From assembly GCF_038070315.1 (NCBI RefSeq), contig NZ_JBBPCC010000001.1, forward strand, positions 781,384 to 845,383: 64,000 bases of DNA, in the 5' to 3' direction. The DNA is from Paenibacillus_G filicis (GTDB lineage: Bacteria > Bacillota > Bacilli > Paenibacillales > NBRC-103111). A model generated the notes under the pieces. That model was not told the DNA's origin. It searched no databases and was given only the letters and a program-made list of their open reading frames with translations. Each line of letters opens with the position of its first letter. Position 1 is the stretch's first letter. A program made the translations under genes and the position numbers. This document shows, piece after piece, positions 42,304 to 50,818 of the stretch.

Positions 42304-43347
42304 CTAAGCCCCTTGTCCGCGAACCAGCTTCTTACGCCGCCTCAATAAATACGCAAAGAACGGAGCCCCCATGAACGCGGTCACCACACCGAGCGGAATT
42401 TCCGTAGGCGCGAGCAAGGTCCGTGCCAGTGTATCCGCAAGCACCACATAGATCGCACCCCCAATGACGGATAAAGGAAGCAATAACCGGTAATCCGGTC
42501 CGACCAGCAGACGGATCAGGTGCGGCACGAGCAGCCCCACGAAGCCGACTACGCCCGCTACTGACACCGCTGCAGCCGTAATCAGCGTCGAAGCGATCAG
42601 CACGACCAGCTTGGTCCGCTCCACATGCACGCCCAGATGAGCAGCCTGCCGCTCGCCCAGCGCGAACAGATTCATGGCCCGGCCGTAGCCGAGCAGAATG
42701 ATCATCCCTACCGCCAGATAAGGCAGCAGCAGCAGCGAGTAGGACCAGCCTCTCAGCGCCAGGCTGCCCATCAGCCAGAAGATGATCTCGTTGATCACCT
42801 GCTTGGACATCGAGACCATCAGCGATACCAATGCGGATAGAAACGCCTGAAGCACAACCCCAGAGAGAATGACCGTCTCAATCCTCAGCTTCCCGTCCGT
42901 CCGGGCTAGCACAAGCACCAGCATCAGAGATAAGGCCCCTGTGCCAAAGGCAACAGCAGGCACGCTCCATTCGCCGAACACATACTGCAGCCCGAATAAA
43001 ATAAGAAAGGAAGCACCTACCGACGCACCCGAGGATACCCCGAGCGTATAGGGATCGGCCAGAGGATTGCGCAATACGCCCTGGAAGGCCGCTCCAGCCA
43101 GTCCCAGCGCCGCCCCCACGAGCATGCCGAGCACAATCCGCGGCAGCCGTACCTTCCAGACGATCTGCTCTGAGGAGGCAGCCCATGACGGGTCTATGCG
43201 TCCATCCATGCCCGGCAGGTGATGCAGCAGAATACTCCAGACATGAACGAACGGTACCCGGACCGAGCCGACGGACAACGCTGCGGTCACGGTCAGCAGG
43301 AGCAGCAGAATCGCCGCTCCGCCCCACATCATGAGCTTACGCTTCAT
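42304..43347 (-). CDS. btuC: ABC transporter permease, FecCD/BtuC family
   Basis: A 347-residue polytopic permease of the FecCD/BtuC family, with about ten membrane helices expected. Landmarks: LPRIVLGMLVGAALGLAGAAFQGVLRNPLADPYTLG near residues 65-105 (summarised: RNPLADP box), ISVAGVVGFVGLLVPHLIRL-type loop, and LLAPTEIPLGVVTAFMGAPFF at the end. It starts one base after the btuF stop. Riboswitch control and adjacent cob genes indicate cobalamin or cobinamide import. Confidence 0.9.
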   Translation of the reverse strand: MKRKLMMWGGAAILLLLLTVTAALSVGSVRVPFVHVWSILLHHLPGMDGRIDPSWAASSEQIVWKVRLPRIVLGMLVGAALGLAGAAFQGVLRNPLADPYTLGVSSGASVGASFLILFGLQYVFGEWSVPAVAFGTGALSLMLVLVLARTDGKLRIETVILSGVVLQAFLSALVSLMVSMSKQVINEIIFWLMGSLALRGWSYSLLLLPYLAVGMIILLGYGRAMNLFALGERQAAHLGVHVERTKLVVLIASTLITAAAVSVAGVVGFVGLLVPHLIRLLVGPDYRLLLPLSVIGGAIYVVLADTLARTLLAPTEIPLGVVTAFMGAPFFAYLLRRRKKLVRGQGA

Positions 43348-44373
43348 TTACTTCACCAGTTCCGGATAGATGCCCTTGGCGATTTCCTTCAGACCTTCCG
43401 TAATTCGCGGTCCCGGACGACTGGTCGTATCCTTGTCGATCCCCGCCAGCTTGCCTTCCTTCACGGCATCGATCTTCTCCCACCCGCTGCGCTCGCGGAT
43501 GAGCTGATCGAGCGTTTTCTTCGACTTGTCGTCGATCAGGTTATTCGGGTACAGGATCACCTTCGGATTTTCCGCGATGACCTTCTCTTCGCTCAGCTGA
43601 ACATAGCCCTTCTCGGACGCATACACATTGATGCCCCCGGCTGTCTCGATCAGCTCGCTCAAGAATTCTCCGGAACCAACGGTCCAGCCGGGCGAGAACT
43701 CGATCAGCACTTTCTTCTTCTCCTCAGGCTTCAATCCTTTTACCGCGTCCGTAACCTTCTGACGATCGGCCTTCATCTGATTGACCAGCTTCTCAGCCTC
43801 GGCCTGGCGGTCGAAAATTTCGCCCATCAGCAGCAGATTGGTCAGCACGTCATCGATTTTCTTAGGCTGCACCTGGAACAGATTGATCTTCAGCTCGCGC
43901 AGCTTCTCCACGGTTTGCGTCTTCATCGACACGCCGGTCAGCGTCAGATCGGCACCTGCTCCGATCAGTGCCTCTTCATTGGGCTTGGTGATGCTGCCGA
44001 GCTTCGGCTTCGACTTGGCCTCTGCCGGATAATCGCAGAAGTCGGATACTCCGACTACCTTATCTCCCAGCCCCAGTGCGAATAACATCTCCGTTTCGCT
44101 AGGGGAGGTCGAGGCGATCCGCTCTGGTGCCTTCTCGAATACGAATTCCTTGCCTGTCGCATCCTTGACCTTCAGCGGGTAAGTCGTACGCTTCGCTTGC
44201 GCAGCACCCTGCTGCGTTCCGCTTTCGGCCTTCGGAGGGTCGACGAGCTTGCCTTGATTAGGGGCTTGTGGAGGAGCCGGGCTAGCTCCACAGGCTGCCA
44301 GTGTCCCGGCCAGTGCCAGACTCAGAACGACAGTCAACAGCTTTCTTGTCCTTCGTTTTAACTTGATATCCAT
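43348..44373 (-). CDS. btuF: Corrinoid ABC transporter binding lipoprotein (BtuF-like)
   Basis: A 341-residue lipoprotein with lipobox LAACG (Cys near residue 28) after a KR-rich N-terminus. The mature part is a helical-backbone binding protein of the FecB/BtuF type: RIASTSPSETEMLFALGLGDKVVGVSDFCDYP, GAGADLTL, VLTNLLLMGEI, and a C-terminal domain with SRPGPRITEGLKEIAKGIYP. The ATG at 44373 with AAGGAG upstream is preferred. First gene after the riboswitch terminator. Confidence 0.9.
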   Translation of the reverse strand: MDIKLKRRTRKLLTVVLSLALAGTLAACGASPAPPQAPNQGKLVDPPKAESGTQQGAAQAKRTTYPLKVKDATGKEFVFEKAPERIASTSPSETEMLFALGLGDKVVGVSDFCDYPAEAKSKPKLGSITKPNEEALIGAGADLTLTGVSMKTQTVEKLRELKINLFQVQPKKIDDVLTNLLLMGEIFDRQAEAEKLVNQMKADRQKVTDAVKGLKPEEKKKVLIEFSPGWTVGSGEFLSELIETAGGINVYASEKGYVQLSEEKVIAENPKVILYPNNLIDDKSKKTLDQLIRERSGWEKIDAVKEGKLAGIDKDTTSRPGPRITEGLKEIAKGIYPELVK

Positions 44374-44416
44374 GTCATGGTTCTCTCCTTCTCTATAGGG
44401 CTTACATGTACGATGC

Positions 44417-44457
44417 AAAAAACCTCTGCCGTCGGATCTGGATCCGGAGCAGAGGAC
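44417..44457 (-). terminator. Expression-platform terminator of the cobalamin riboswitch
   Basis: On the minus strand CCTCTGC-TCCGGATC and GATCCGA-C-GGCAGAGG form a long stem followed by TTTTTT. It lies between aptamer and btuF. Confidence 0.9.
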
Positions 44458-44559
44458 AGACTTGTACCTAGTGGCCAGCCTGCATGAATGATTCCGCAGT
44501 AAGGTCCCATCGCCGCCTTGTCGCTGCCGCCCCTTTTTCCTCGAAAGGAACTAGCTGTT

Positions 44560-44790
44560 CCGGCTGCGGGCAGGTCTCCTGACTTCCGGACTCCTTACGG
44601 CGCTTCCTGCCTTCCCATGGCCGCCTTTGGGCGTCCAGCAGTGGCTTCATTCGAAAGCTTATCGTCCGGTTACAGTGGCGGGACCGCGCCGGGTTTTCAC
44701 CGGCTTCCCTTTTAACCCATCGGGCAGATGCATCAGCCCTGGGCACCCGTGCCGTCGGCCATCCCGGACAGGCCGGGACGGCTTTCATCT
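44560..44790 (-). promoter_or_regulatory. Cobalamin riboswitch (B12 element)
   Basis: On the minus strand the B12 box GTCAGGAGACCTGCC is at 44583-44569. The core segments AGCCGGTGAAAACCCGGC, GCGGTCCCGCCACTGT and GGTGCCC occur in the right order upstream of it (44712 to 44672 and 44747-44741). This is the class-I architecture. Coenzyme B12 binding is expected to favour the terminator at 44417-44457 and turn off the uptake-assembly operon. Confidence 0.95.
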
Positions 44791-44797
44791 TGATTTG

Positions 44798-45355
44798 CTA
44801 TTTTTGCGCGATCTGCTTCATCACCAGCTTGGCCTTCTCAATATCCTTGGCATTCTGGGGAATAAACGCATACAGATCTTTTCCGTTAAACTGCAGGTCC
44901 GTAAACCACTTGGTATGCTCTAACGGAATACCGTACAGATGCTTCTCCAGCTTTGGATTCGACTTGTCTGCCGACTTATTACTCTTATCGTCGACCGGCA
45001 GCTCCAGCACCCCATCCGGGAAATCGGCCGGATTCGCCACATCATCGAGAGGCACGAAACCGCCCTGCTTGCTCATCCCCTGAAATTGTTCTCCCGGGAT
45101 GACCAGAATCCCGTTGCCCCCTGCTGCAATCTCTACAATCATCTTGTCCATCGAAAACATCGGAGATGCCGATATCGATACTGTCGGAGCTTCCCCCACC
45201 TTGCCGATCAGGGAGGCCTCCAGCTTCTCCGCTACGTCGCTTGGAATGCCGGTTTTAGACATCATGAAGATCGGTACATCCGCTTTCGGTCCGCCTCCGC
45301 AACCCGCCAGAATCAGAACCAGTAAAGCACAGAGCAGCCAGCTTCCTTTCCTCAA
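44798..45355 (-). CDS. Hypothetical lipoprotein
   Basis: A 185-residue lipoprotein with lipobox LILAGC (Cys near residue 18). The mature part has no family I recognise; it contains DVPIFMMSKTGIPSDVAEKL and a middle segment with GNGILVIPGEQF. The TTG at 45355 is the start: GGAGG lies 9 bases upstream and it gives a normal signal sequence, whereas the ATGs further up give a hydrophilic N-terminus. Its stop is 8-15 bases before the cobalamin riboswitch, so its transcript may run into the aptamer. It could belong to yeast-like GerM/assembly lipoproteins, but I cannot say. Confidence 0.65.
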   Translation of the reverse strand: MRKGSWLLCALLVLILAGCGGGPKADVPIFMMSKTGIPSDVAEKLEASLIGKVGEAPTVSISASPMFSMDKMIVEIAAGGNGILVIPGEQFQGMSKQGGFVPLDDVANPADFPDGVLELPVDDKSNKSADKSNPKLEKHLYGIPLEHTKWFTDLQFNGKDLYAFIPQNAKDIEKAKLVMKQIAQK

Positions 45356-45514
45356 GACCAGTTCCCTCCATCCGATATGTTCGTCAGCTTCCCAGGCAAT
45401 CTGCCTAGCCGTCTCATCGTCATATCTTACCATACCGGAATCGTTTGTATCAAAATTATTTGCCCTCTGCATAGACGCCAATACCAGTTGCGGTGCAACA
45501 AAAGAAGCCGCTTC

Positions 45515-45781
45515 TCAGCGGCCTCTTCGGTGGTTACGCATATATTCGTTAATTTTAATATCCAGCTCCATACTGATTTCAACAACGCGGGGGGAGGTCA
45601 AGCTGCTGCCGCTCTCTACAAGCGCCTCAAGCTCTTGACGCAAACGATAAATTTCATCTTCTAAAGACGCAGATGCCGAGGTTGCTTTTCGTTTCCCAAA
45701 AATCCACTTGGCCTTGTGGTCGTTTTCATGAATCCATCCGACTTGAAGGTGTTGCCGAAGCCGATATTCCGGAAAAGCCAT
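45515..45781 (-). CDS. Spo0E-like aspartyl-phosphate phosphatase
   Basis: An 88-residue protein whose C-terminal half fits the Spo0E family: a helix LEDEIYRLRQELEALVESG, a loop, then SPRVVEISMELDIKINEYM with the S-x-E-L-D signature. Spo0E-type phosphatases remove phosphate from Spo0A and delay sporulation (established). The N-terminal 35 residues are an extra basic, aromatic segment outside the typical family, with one WIHEN motif. The RBS GGGAGGG lies 7 bases ahead. It suggests a sporulating organism. Confidence 0.72.
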   Translation of the reverse strand: MAFPEYRLRQHLQVGWIHENDHKAKWIFGKRKATSASASLEDEIYRLRQELEALVESGSSLTSPRVVEISMELDIKINEYMRNHRRGR

Positions 45782-45910
45782 TGTTCATCCCTCCCTGTTC
45801 CCGATCTTTAGACCCACAAATAAAAGTTTCATAAATGTTTAGCTATGAAACTTCCATGTATCTAACATACCAGTTTTGGGAGAACTTGAAAATGGCTTTT
45901 TTTGTCGAAA

Positions 45911-47107
45911 CTACAACTTTTTCATGAAATTTCCTATCCTGTCGAATGCTTCGGTCAGCTGGCTCACGGAATAGGCATACGAACACCTTAAAAATCCCTC
46001 TCCGCCCAGCCCGAATACGTTCCCGGGGACAGCCGCAACCTTTCCTTCGAACAAAAGCCGGGTCGCGAATTCTTCCGAACTAAGACCCGTTTCCTGGATA
46101 GACGGGAAAGCATAGAATGCGCCCTGAGGCTCATGGCACGGTAGACCAACTTCCCGGAATCCCTGAACCGTGAGTCTTCTGCGCTGGTTATAGGACTCGA
46201 CCATCCGGTCCTTCTCTTCCCCACCGTTGCGTAGAGCTTCCAATGCAGCCACTTGACCCATTGACGGAGCGCACATGATCGTGTATTGGTGAATCTTGAG
46301 CATGCCCGCGATCAGCTCACGGTGTGCACAGACGTAGCCCATCCGCCAGCCGGTCATCGCGAACGACTTGGAGAAGCCGCTCACCAGAACCGTTCTGTCG
46401 CGCATCCCCGGGATCGAAGCGAAGCTAACATGCTTCTGCTCATAAGTCAGCTCGGCATAGATCTCATCGGAGATGACGATCAGATCGTTCTCTTCGACGA
46501 TCTTGGCGATCGGCAGCCAATCTTCGTAGGTCATGATCCCGCCCGTCGGATTGCTCGGGTAACAGAGGATCAGAACTTTCGAGTTCGGCGTAATCGCAGC
46601 CCGCAGCGACTCCGGCGTCAGCTTGAAATTGTCCTTGGCAAATGTTTCGATGCCGACAGGCGTGCCGCCGCTCAGTCTGGCAATCGGACCGTAGGTGATA
46701 TACGTAGGCTCGGGGACCAAAATCTCGTCGCCCGGAGAGATCAGCGCCCGCAGCGCCAAATCGATCGCTTCGCTGCCCCCTACCGTCACGATAATCTCAT
46801 CCGACGGCTCATAAGGAACGAGGAACGAATCATACAAATACTCCGCGATCGCCTCGCGCAGCTCCGGCATCCCGGAGTTCGGCGTATACTTCGTATTGCC
46901 GCGCTCAAGCGCATGCACGCATGCATCCCTCACATGCCAGGGCGTACTGAAGTCCGGCTCGCCCACCCCGAGCGAGATGATGTCTTTGCTGCCTACAGCA
47001 AGGTCAAAAAATTTGCGGATGCCTGAAGGAGGGATATCTCTGACTACCGGCGTCAGATAGCTGCCCATGGATTTAGAGCTCTGGCCGGAGCTTTGCTTAT
47101 TTATCAT
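45911..47107 (-). CDS. alaT: Aminotransferase of the AlaT/PatA group
   Basis: A 398-residue class I aminotransferase. Diagnostic blocks: SLGVGEPDFSTP, YTPNSGMPELREAIAEY, GGSEAIDLALRAL, CYPSNPTGG, and the PLP lysine in SGFSKSFAMTGWRMGY. It sits right after an Lrp-type regulator with a 15-bp gap, the same pairing as alaR-alaT (yugG-yugH) in B. subtilis, so alanine synthesis from pyruvate is inferred. The RBS AAAGGA lies 12 bases before the ATG. Confidence 0.85.
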   Translation of the reverse strand: MINKQSSGQSSKSMGSYLTPVVRDIPPSGIRKFFDLAVGSKDIISLGVGEPDFSTPWHVRDACVHALERGNTKYTPNSGMPELREAIAEYLYDSFLVPYEPSDEIIVTVGGSEAIDLALRALISPGDEILVPEPTYITYGPIARLSGGTPVGIETFAKDNFKLTPESLRAAITPNSKVLILCYPSNPTGGIMTYEDWLPIAKIVEENDLIVISDEIYAELTYEQKHVSFASIPGMRDRTVLVSGFSKSFAMTGWRMGYVCAHRELIAGMLKIHQYTIMCAPSMGQVAALEALRNGGEEKDRMVESYNQRRRLTVQGFREVGLPCHEPQGAFYAFPSIQETGLSSEEFATRLLFEGKVAAVPGNVFGLGGEGFLRCSYAYSVSQLTEAFDRIGNFMKKL

Positions 47108-47122
47108 CGTTCTCAGCGTCCT

Positions 47123-47614
47123 TTACGGTGAGATTAACAGACGGCGGTCATCCTCATGATCCTCGAAGGTAATCCCGTCCTGTTTATATTTTTTAAGAAT
47201 AAAATGCGTTTTGGTCGACAATACCCGATCGATCGGCGACAGCTTGTTGGAAACGAACGAGGCCACTTCCTTCAAGGTCTTGCCTTCGATTTCGACGAGA
47301 AGATCGTAGGCTCCCGACATCAGATAGACGGATTTCACTTCCGGATATAGGTAGATCCGTTCTGCGATCGCATCAAAGCCGCGGCCGCGTTCCGGCGTAA
47401 TTTGAACTTCGATCAAGGCGGTCACTTTCTCGCTGTCCACTTTGGCCCAATTCACGACCGTCGCGTATTTCACGATAACGTTCGCTTCCTCGAGCTCCTT
47501 GATCGCCTCCGCCACTTCCGCCTCCGATGCCCCCAGCAAGGTTGCGATCAGCGCAGGGGTACGGCGCGCGTCTTCTTTCAGCAGCTCAACGATTTTCAAT
47601 TTGAATTGTTCCAT
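47123..47614 (-). CDS. alaR: Lrp/AsnC-family regulator (AlaR-like)
   Basis: A 163-residue Lrp/AsnC protein. The N-terminal winged helix reads LKEDARRTPALIATLLGASEAEVAEAIKELEE, followed by the RAM-type effector domain (ALIEVQITPERG, VYLMSGAYDLLVEIEG). The RBS AGGAGGATG lies 6 bases before the ATG. It precedes the aminotransferase in one likely transcript, and such regulators often control that gene in response to the amino acid. The ligand is probably alanine by analogy with B. subtilis AlaR. Confidence 0.85.
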   Translation of the reverse strand: MEQFKLKIVELLKEDARRTPALIATLLGASEAEVAEAIKELEEANVIVKYATVVNWAKVDSEKVTALIEVQITPERGRGFDAIAERIYLYPEVKSVYLMSGAYDLLVEIEGKTLKEVASFVSNKLSPIDRVLSTKTHFILKKYKQDGITFEDHEDDRRLLISP

Positions 47615-47713
47615 GATTCATCCTCCTGACCAAGTCATGCATGCCAAGCATAAAGCCTTTCAAGCTTTTGCTTATCTCTCCATATTACACCTATCGCTGT
47701 TCCTTGGCAAAGG

Positions 47714-47743
47714 AAAAAAAGCCTTCCGGGACGGAGGCTTTTA
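47714..47743 (-). terminator. Terminator of the GNAT gene
   Basis: AAGCCTCCG and CGGAAGGCTT (minus strand) form the stem, followed by TTTTTTTCC. It starts 21 bases past the stop. Confidence 0.85.
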
Positions 47744-47764
47744 TAGCATGCTGACGGCTTGCAC

Positions 47765-48073
47765 TCAGCTGGCCTGGACGGCCGTTTGGCGGACAGCGGC
47801 CTTGAGCAGCTTGCTCATATAGGTTTCGATCTCCCGGCCGCGGTAAGCGGGCAGAATCGCGAATTCCATCGTTTCCCCTACGGCTGTGTCTTCCTTCCGC
47901 CTGCCCAGGCCAACCAGTCTCTCCTGATCATACGCGGCGATGACGCGGCCGGCGCTGCTGCGGAGTGTTTCATATTCAAAGGCTTGCAGGGGTGAACCCT
48001 GACCAGCCATAGCTTCGATGAGCTGCCGAACGTGCGCCTCGCAAGGTAATTCGTTATGCAAAGCAATTTTCAT
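47765..48073 (-). CDS. Short GNAT-like acetyltransferase
   Basis: A 102-residue protein with the central GNAT features: GRVIAAYDQERLVGLGRR (strands 2-4) and FAILPAYRGREIETYMSKLLKAAV, corresponding to the acetyl-CoA loop with a RGxE variant of RxxGxG. GNATs usually have at least 140 residues; the C-terminal part after the CoA helix is absent, so it may be a minimal or inactive member. The ATG at 48073 has GGGAGG upstream and a near-perfect promoter 63 bp before it. Confidence 0.65.
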   Translation of the reverse strand: MKIALHNELPCEAHVRQLIEAMAGQGSPLQAFEYETLRSSAGRVIAAYDQERLVGLGRRKEDTAVGETMEFAILPAYRGREIETYMSKLLKAAVRQTAVQAS

Positions 48074-48135
48074 GATTTCATGTCCCTCCCAGGGTGATGA
48101 TTGCAGACAGATGATCATCAATGCTCTCGCTTATT

Positions 48136-48164
48136 ATTATACATTATAATGAATAAATATTCAA
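48136..48164 (-). promoter_or_regulatory. Promoter of the GNAT gene
   Basis: Minus strand TTGAAT (48159-48164), 17-bp spacer, TATAAT (48136-48141). It is 63 bp upstream of the ATG. Confidence 0.75.
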
Positions 48165-48189
48165 ACCTATTTGACAATATGACATATAA

Positions 48190-48217
48190 GCCCGATTTCC
48201 CAATAGGGAAACCGGGC
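48190..48217 (-). terminator. cysK terminator
   Basis: GCCCGGTTTCCC and GGGAAATCGGGC (minus strand) make a strong stem; the U-tract is short (TTATATG). It begins 34 bases after the stop. Confidence 0.6.
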
Positions 48218-48250
48218 GCTGTTCATGCAGACAATCTCAGGTGGCTTGCG

Positions 48251-49177
48251 TTAAAAGATATCCATGCTTAAATACCGTTCGCCGGTATCGGGCGCAATGC
48301 ACAGCACCCGCTTGCCGCGGCCCAGCTTCCGGGCAACCTGCAGACCAGTCCATACCGAGGCCCCGGCCGATGGGCCAACCAAAATGCCCTCCTGCTTGGC
48401 GAGCTCCCGCATCGTATGCAGCGCATCTTCATCGGCCACCTGTACGATTTCATCGTAGATGTCCGTGTTCAGAATCGCCGGTACGAAGCCCGGACTCGTG
48501 CCGACCAGCTTATGCGGCCCCGGCTCCCCGCCGGACAGCACTGGGGAACCTTTCGGCTCGACGACGTAGATGCTGAGGTCAGGCAGCGCCTTGCGGAGCT
48601 CCTCCCCCGTGCCGGTAATCGTCCCTCCGGTGCCAGAAGTCGCCACGAAGGCATCGAGCCTGCCCTCCATTTGCCCAAGAATTTCAGGTGCTGTGGTCAG
48701 CCGGTGAATGTCCGGGTTGGCCTTGTTCTCGAACTGCTGCGGAATAAAGCTATTCGGGATGCTGTCACGCAGCTCCTCCGCCTTGCGGATCGCCCCGGGC
48801 ATCCTCTCGGCCGCCGGCGTCAGCACTACCTCAGCGCCGTAAGCCTTCAGGAGATTAATACGCTCCTTGCTCATATTGTCAGGCATGATGAGAATCGCCT
48901 TATATCCCTTGGCTGCCGCATTCATCGCCAGCCCGATTCCGGTATTGCCGCTTGTAGGCTCGATAATGGTCGCTCCCGGCTTCAGCCTGCCGTCCAGCTC
49001 CGCTTGCGCGATCAAGTTATAGGCAGCCCTGTCCTTCACGCTGCCGCTAGGGTTAAAGTACTCCAGCTTGACGTACACCTCCGCGTCCTGCTCGCCCGTC
49101 AACCGACGGATTCGGACAGCCGGCGTGTTCCCGATCAGCTCCGTTACGCTGTTTACCATTAATGCACGTCTGTTCAT
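48251..49177 (-). CDS. cysK: Cysteine synthase A (O-acetylserine sulfhydrylase)
   Basis: A 308-residue fold-type II PLP enzyme forming cysteine from O-acetylserine and sulfide. The PLP lysine is in NPSGSVKDRAA. Substrate and cofactor loops are PTSGNTGIGLAM and SGTGGTITGTGEEL, and GILVGPSAGASVWTGL is the phosphate-end block. The ATG at 49177 has GAGGAG 12 bases upstream. A TTGACA-containing promoter and a 23-bp inverted repeat lie upstream. CysM is a paralog, but the blocks fit CysK. Confidence 0.92.
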   Translation of the reverse strand: MNRRALMVNSVTELIGNTPAVRIRRLTGEQDAEVYVKLEYFNPSGSVKDRAAYNLIAQAELDGRLKPGATIIEPTSGNTGIGLAMNAAAKGYKAILIMPDNMSKERINLLKAYGAEVVLTPAAERMPGAIRKAEELRDSIPNSFIPQQFENKANPDIHRLTTAPEILGQMEGRLDAFVATSGTGGTITGTGEELRKALPDLSIYVVEPKGSPVLSGGEPGPHKLVGTSPGFVPAILNTDIYDEIVQVADEDALHTMRELAKQEGILVGPSAGASVWTGLQVARKLGRGKRVLCIAPDTGERYLSMDIF

Positions 49178-49228
49178 TCTTGCAGACAGCTCCTCTCCCG
49201 CTCTTGACCCATGCTATTCACCAGTATT

Positions 49229-49269
49229 TCTATAGTCTTAATTGTTATAGACCTGGGCCTGATTGTCAA
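49229..49269 (-). promoter_or_regulatory. cysK promoter region with inverted repeat
   Basis: Minus strand TTGACA (49264-49269), and 17 bp on a weak AACAAT. Overlapping the -10 area is the inverted repeat TCTATA-N11-TATAGA (49229-49251). It could be a site for a sulfur regulator such as CymR, but the match is not verified. Confidence 0.4.
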
Positions 49270-49308
49270 GGGAAAGGACGAAATCAACCTGCCGTAAGCA
49301 TGCTCGGA

Positions 49309-50649
49309 TCAGGCAGTCTTCGCTTTGCGCATGAAGTAATAAGCGATCAGGGGCGAGCAGCCGAGGCCCAGCAACAGCCAGTTCATCACGACAGGCGAGG
49401 CGGTCCACGATACGATCAGGATGAATACGGCCGTCCCCACAAGCCGGCCCGCATTGAGCGCCAGCTCGCGCATGACGATATATTCCTCCCGCAGCTTCGC
49501 ACTCTCCTCATCCTGGCCGATCAGATCGAACACGATCGTCGTCATCGGAATCCCGTACAACGGATAGAAAAGCGCAGCCCCGATCCCGAAAATCAGCAGC
49601 GTCGTAAACGTCACCTTCCAGAAAAACGGCAAAATGATAGCGACAAGCATCACCACACCCAAAAGCATCGCCTTGCCGCGGTACTCTGGCTTCAGGTACT
49701 TGCCTGCGAGCATAAAGCTGACGAGTGCCACCGCTGACGAAATCAGTGCAAAATTCCCCAGCTTCATCTCATTGCCCGTATGCACGTAGACGAGCAGCCC
49801 GATCATAAACCCGAATACGCCTTCCCGTACCCCTTGGGCTGCCAGCGCCAGCCCGACCTTGCGCCACTGGGTATCCTTTTGCCGCAGGCAGGTCCAGGTC
49901 AGCAGCCATTCATAAGTGCCTGACGTCTTCCGCTTCTTCAGGAAAAAACTGACGACCGCTCCAATCAGAAACACGATTAGTGAAATCGTGAAGATCAGAC
50001 GGTACCCGGCCTCCGCTTGCATCCGAACGATCAGAAAGCCTGAGATCCAGGGAGCGGCCATCCCCGCTCCAGAGCCTAAAAAGCCAGCCCAGCCGTTGAA
50101 GCGGTCGCGGTTCTCGGGACTGGTCACTTCAAAATATACCACGTTGAAGGCCAGCCAAAAAAAGCCTGCGGCCATCCCCTGCACAATGCCCAGCAGAACA
50201 AAATAGTCTGCCGCTCTCTCTCCTAACCACAGCACCAGCATATAAAATGCGGCCGAGACTACGACCCCTGCGCGCAGGCAGTTCATTTTATTATGCTCCT
50301 TCACCCACTTGCCACCCAGCCAGAAGGTCAGCGCCATCGTCATATAGTGAACCAGCGTAAACCACCCAATCAAGGAGAAGTCATGCTTGGCCTTCCATAA
50401 ATACACATTGACGAAGGTGCCGGACAAAGCGTTGCCCGTCGCGAAAAGCCCATTCACTGCCAGCAGCAGCTTGGATTGCGTATCCAGCGGCGCTCTTTTT
50501 TTACTGGCCTGCCCGGATCCGGACAGGTCTTGCTTACGCTCCTGCTTCCCGCCGATGCCGGACCAGGCTGGCTGTCCTGTCCCTGCCTCCCCGGGGGTAC
50601 GTGCGCCATGATGAGGAAATTGCTTCGATCCGGTATGCATACCCTCCAC
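49309..50649 (-). CDS. MFS transporter
   Basis: A 446-residue major-facilitator protein with about 11-12 membrane helices. Recognisable are FTLVHYMTMALTFWLGGKWVKEHNKM (helix 2, loop 2-3), FFWLAFNVVYFEVTSPENRDRFNG (helix 5 area), and EYRGKAMLLGVVMLVAII. The first 50 residues are hydrophilic and rich in Gly, Lys and Ser, longer than usual. The start is ambiguous: GTG (50649) or ATG (50640), both near a purine-rich region. The substrate is unknown. Confidence 0.8.
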   Translation of the reverse strand: MEGMHTGSKQFPHHGARTPGEAGTGQPAWSGIGGKQERKQDLSGSGQASKKRAPLDTQSKLLLAVNGLFATGNALSGTFVNVYLWKAKHDFSLIGWFTLVHYMTMALTFWLGGKWVKEHNKMNCLRAGVVVSAAFYMLVLWLGERAADYFVLLGIVQGMAAGFFWLAFNVVYFEVTSPENRDRFNGWAGFLGSGAGMAAPWISGFLIVRMQAEAGYRLIFTISLIVFLIGAVVSFFLKKRKTSGTYEWLLTWTCLRQKDTQWRKVGLALAAQGVREGVFGFMIGLLVYVHTGNEMKLGNFALISSAVALVSFMLAGKYLKPEYRGKAMLLGVVMLVAIILPFFWKVTFTTLLIFGIGAALFYPLYGIPMTTIVFDLIGQDEESAKLREEYIVMRELALNAGRLVGTAVFILIVSWTASPVVMNWLLLGLGCSPLIAYYFMRKAKTA

Positions 50650-50713
50650 CCTATCCCTCTTGGAATGTGTTAGTTAACGTTCCCTATTCCCGGGGAAAGC
50701 ATGACCTCCAAGC

Positions 50714-50755
50714 AAAAAAAGGAAACCTCCGGCCGCAAGCGGCAGTTGGTTTCCT
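50714..50755 (-). terminator. Terminator of the zinc-ribbon gene
   Basis: GGAAACC and GGTTTCC form the base of a stem with an inner GCCGC/GCGGC pairing; on the minus strand it ends in TTTTTTTGC. It starts 64 bases after the stop. Confidence 0.8.
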
Positions 50756-50818
50756 TCTAAAGTCGTGCTCGGCGGTGACATGCCCGAACGATGATTGGGC
50801 AAAGCTTGCCGGTCCCGT

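Noticed and set aside
43348..44373. Iron-siderophore transporter instead of corrinoid transporter
   Set aside because: The cobalamin riboswitch and adjacent cobT-cobU-cbiB-cobS make corrinoid far more likely, although the families overlap.
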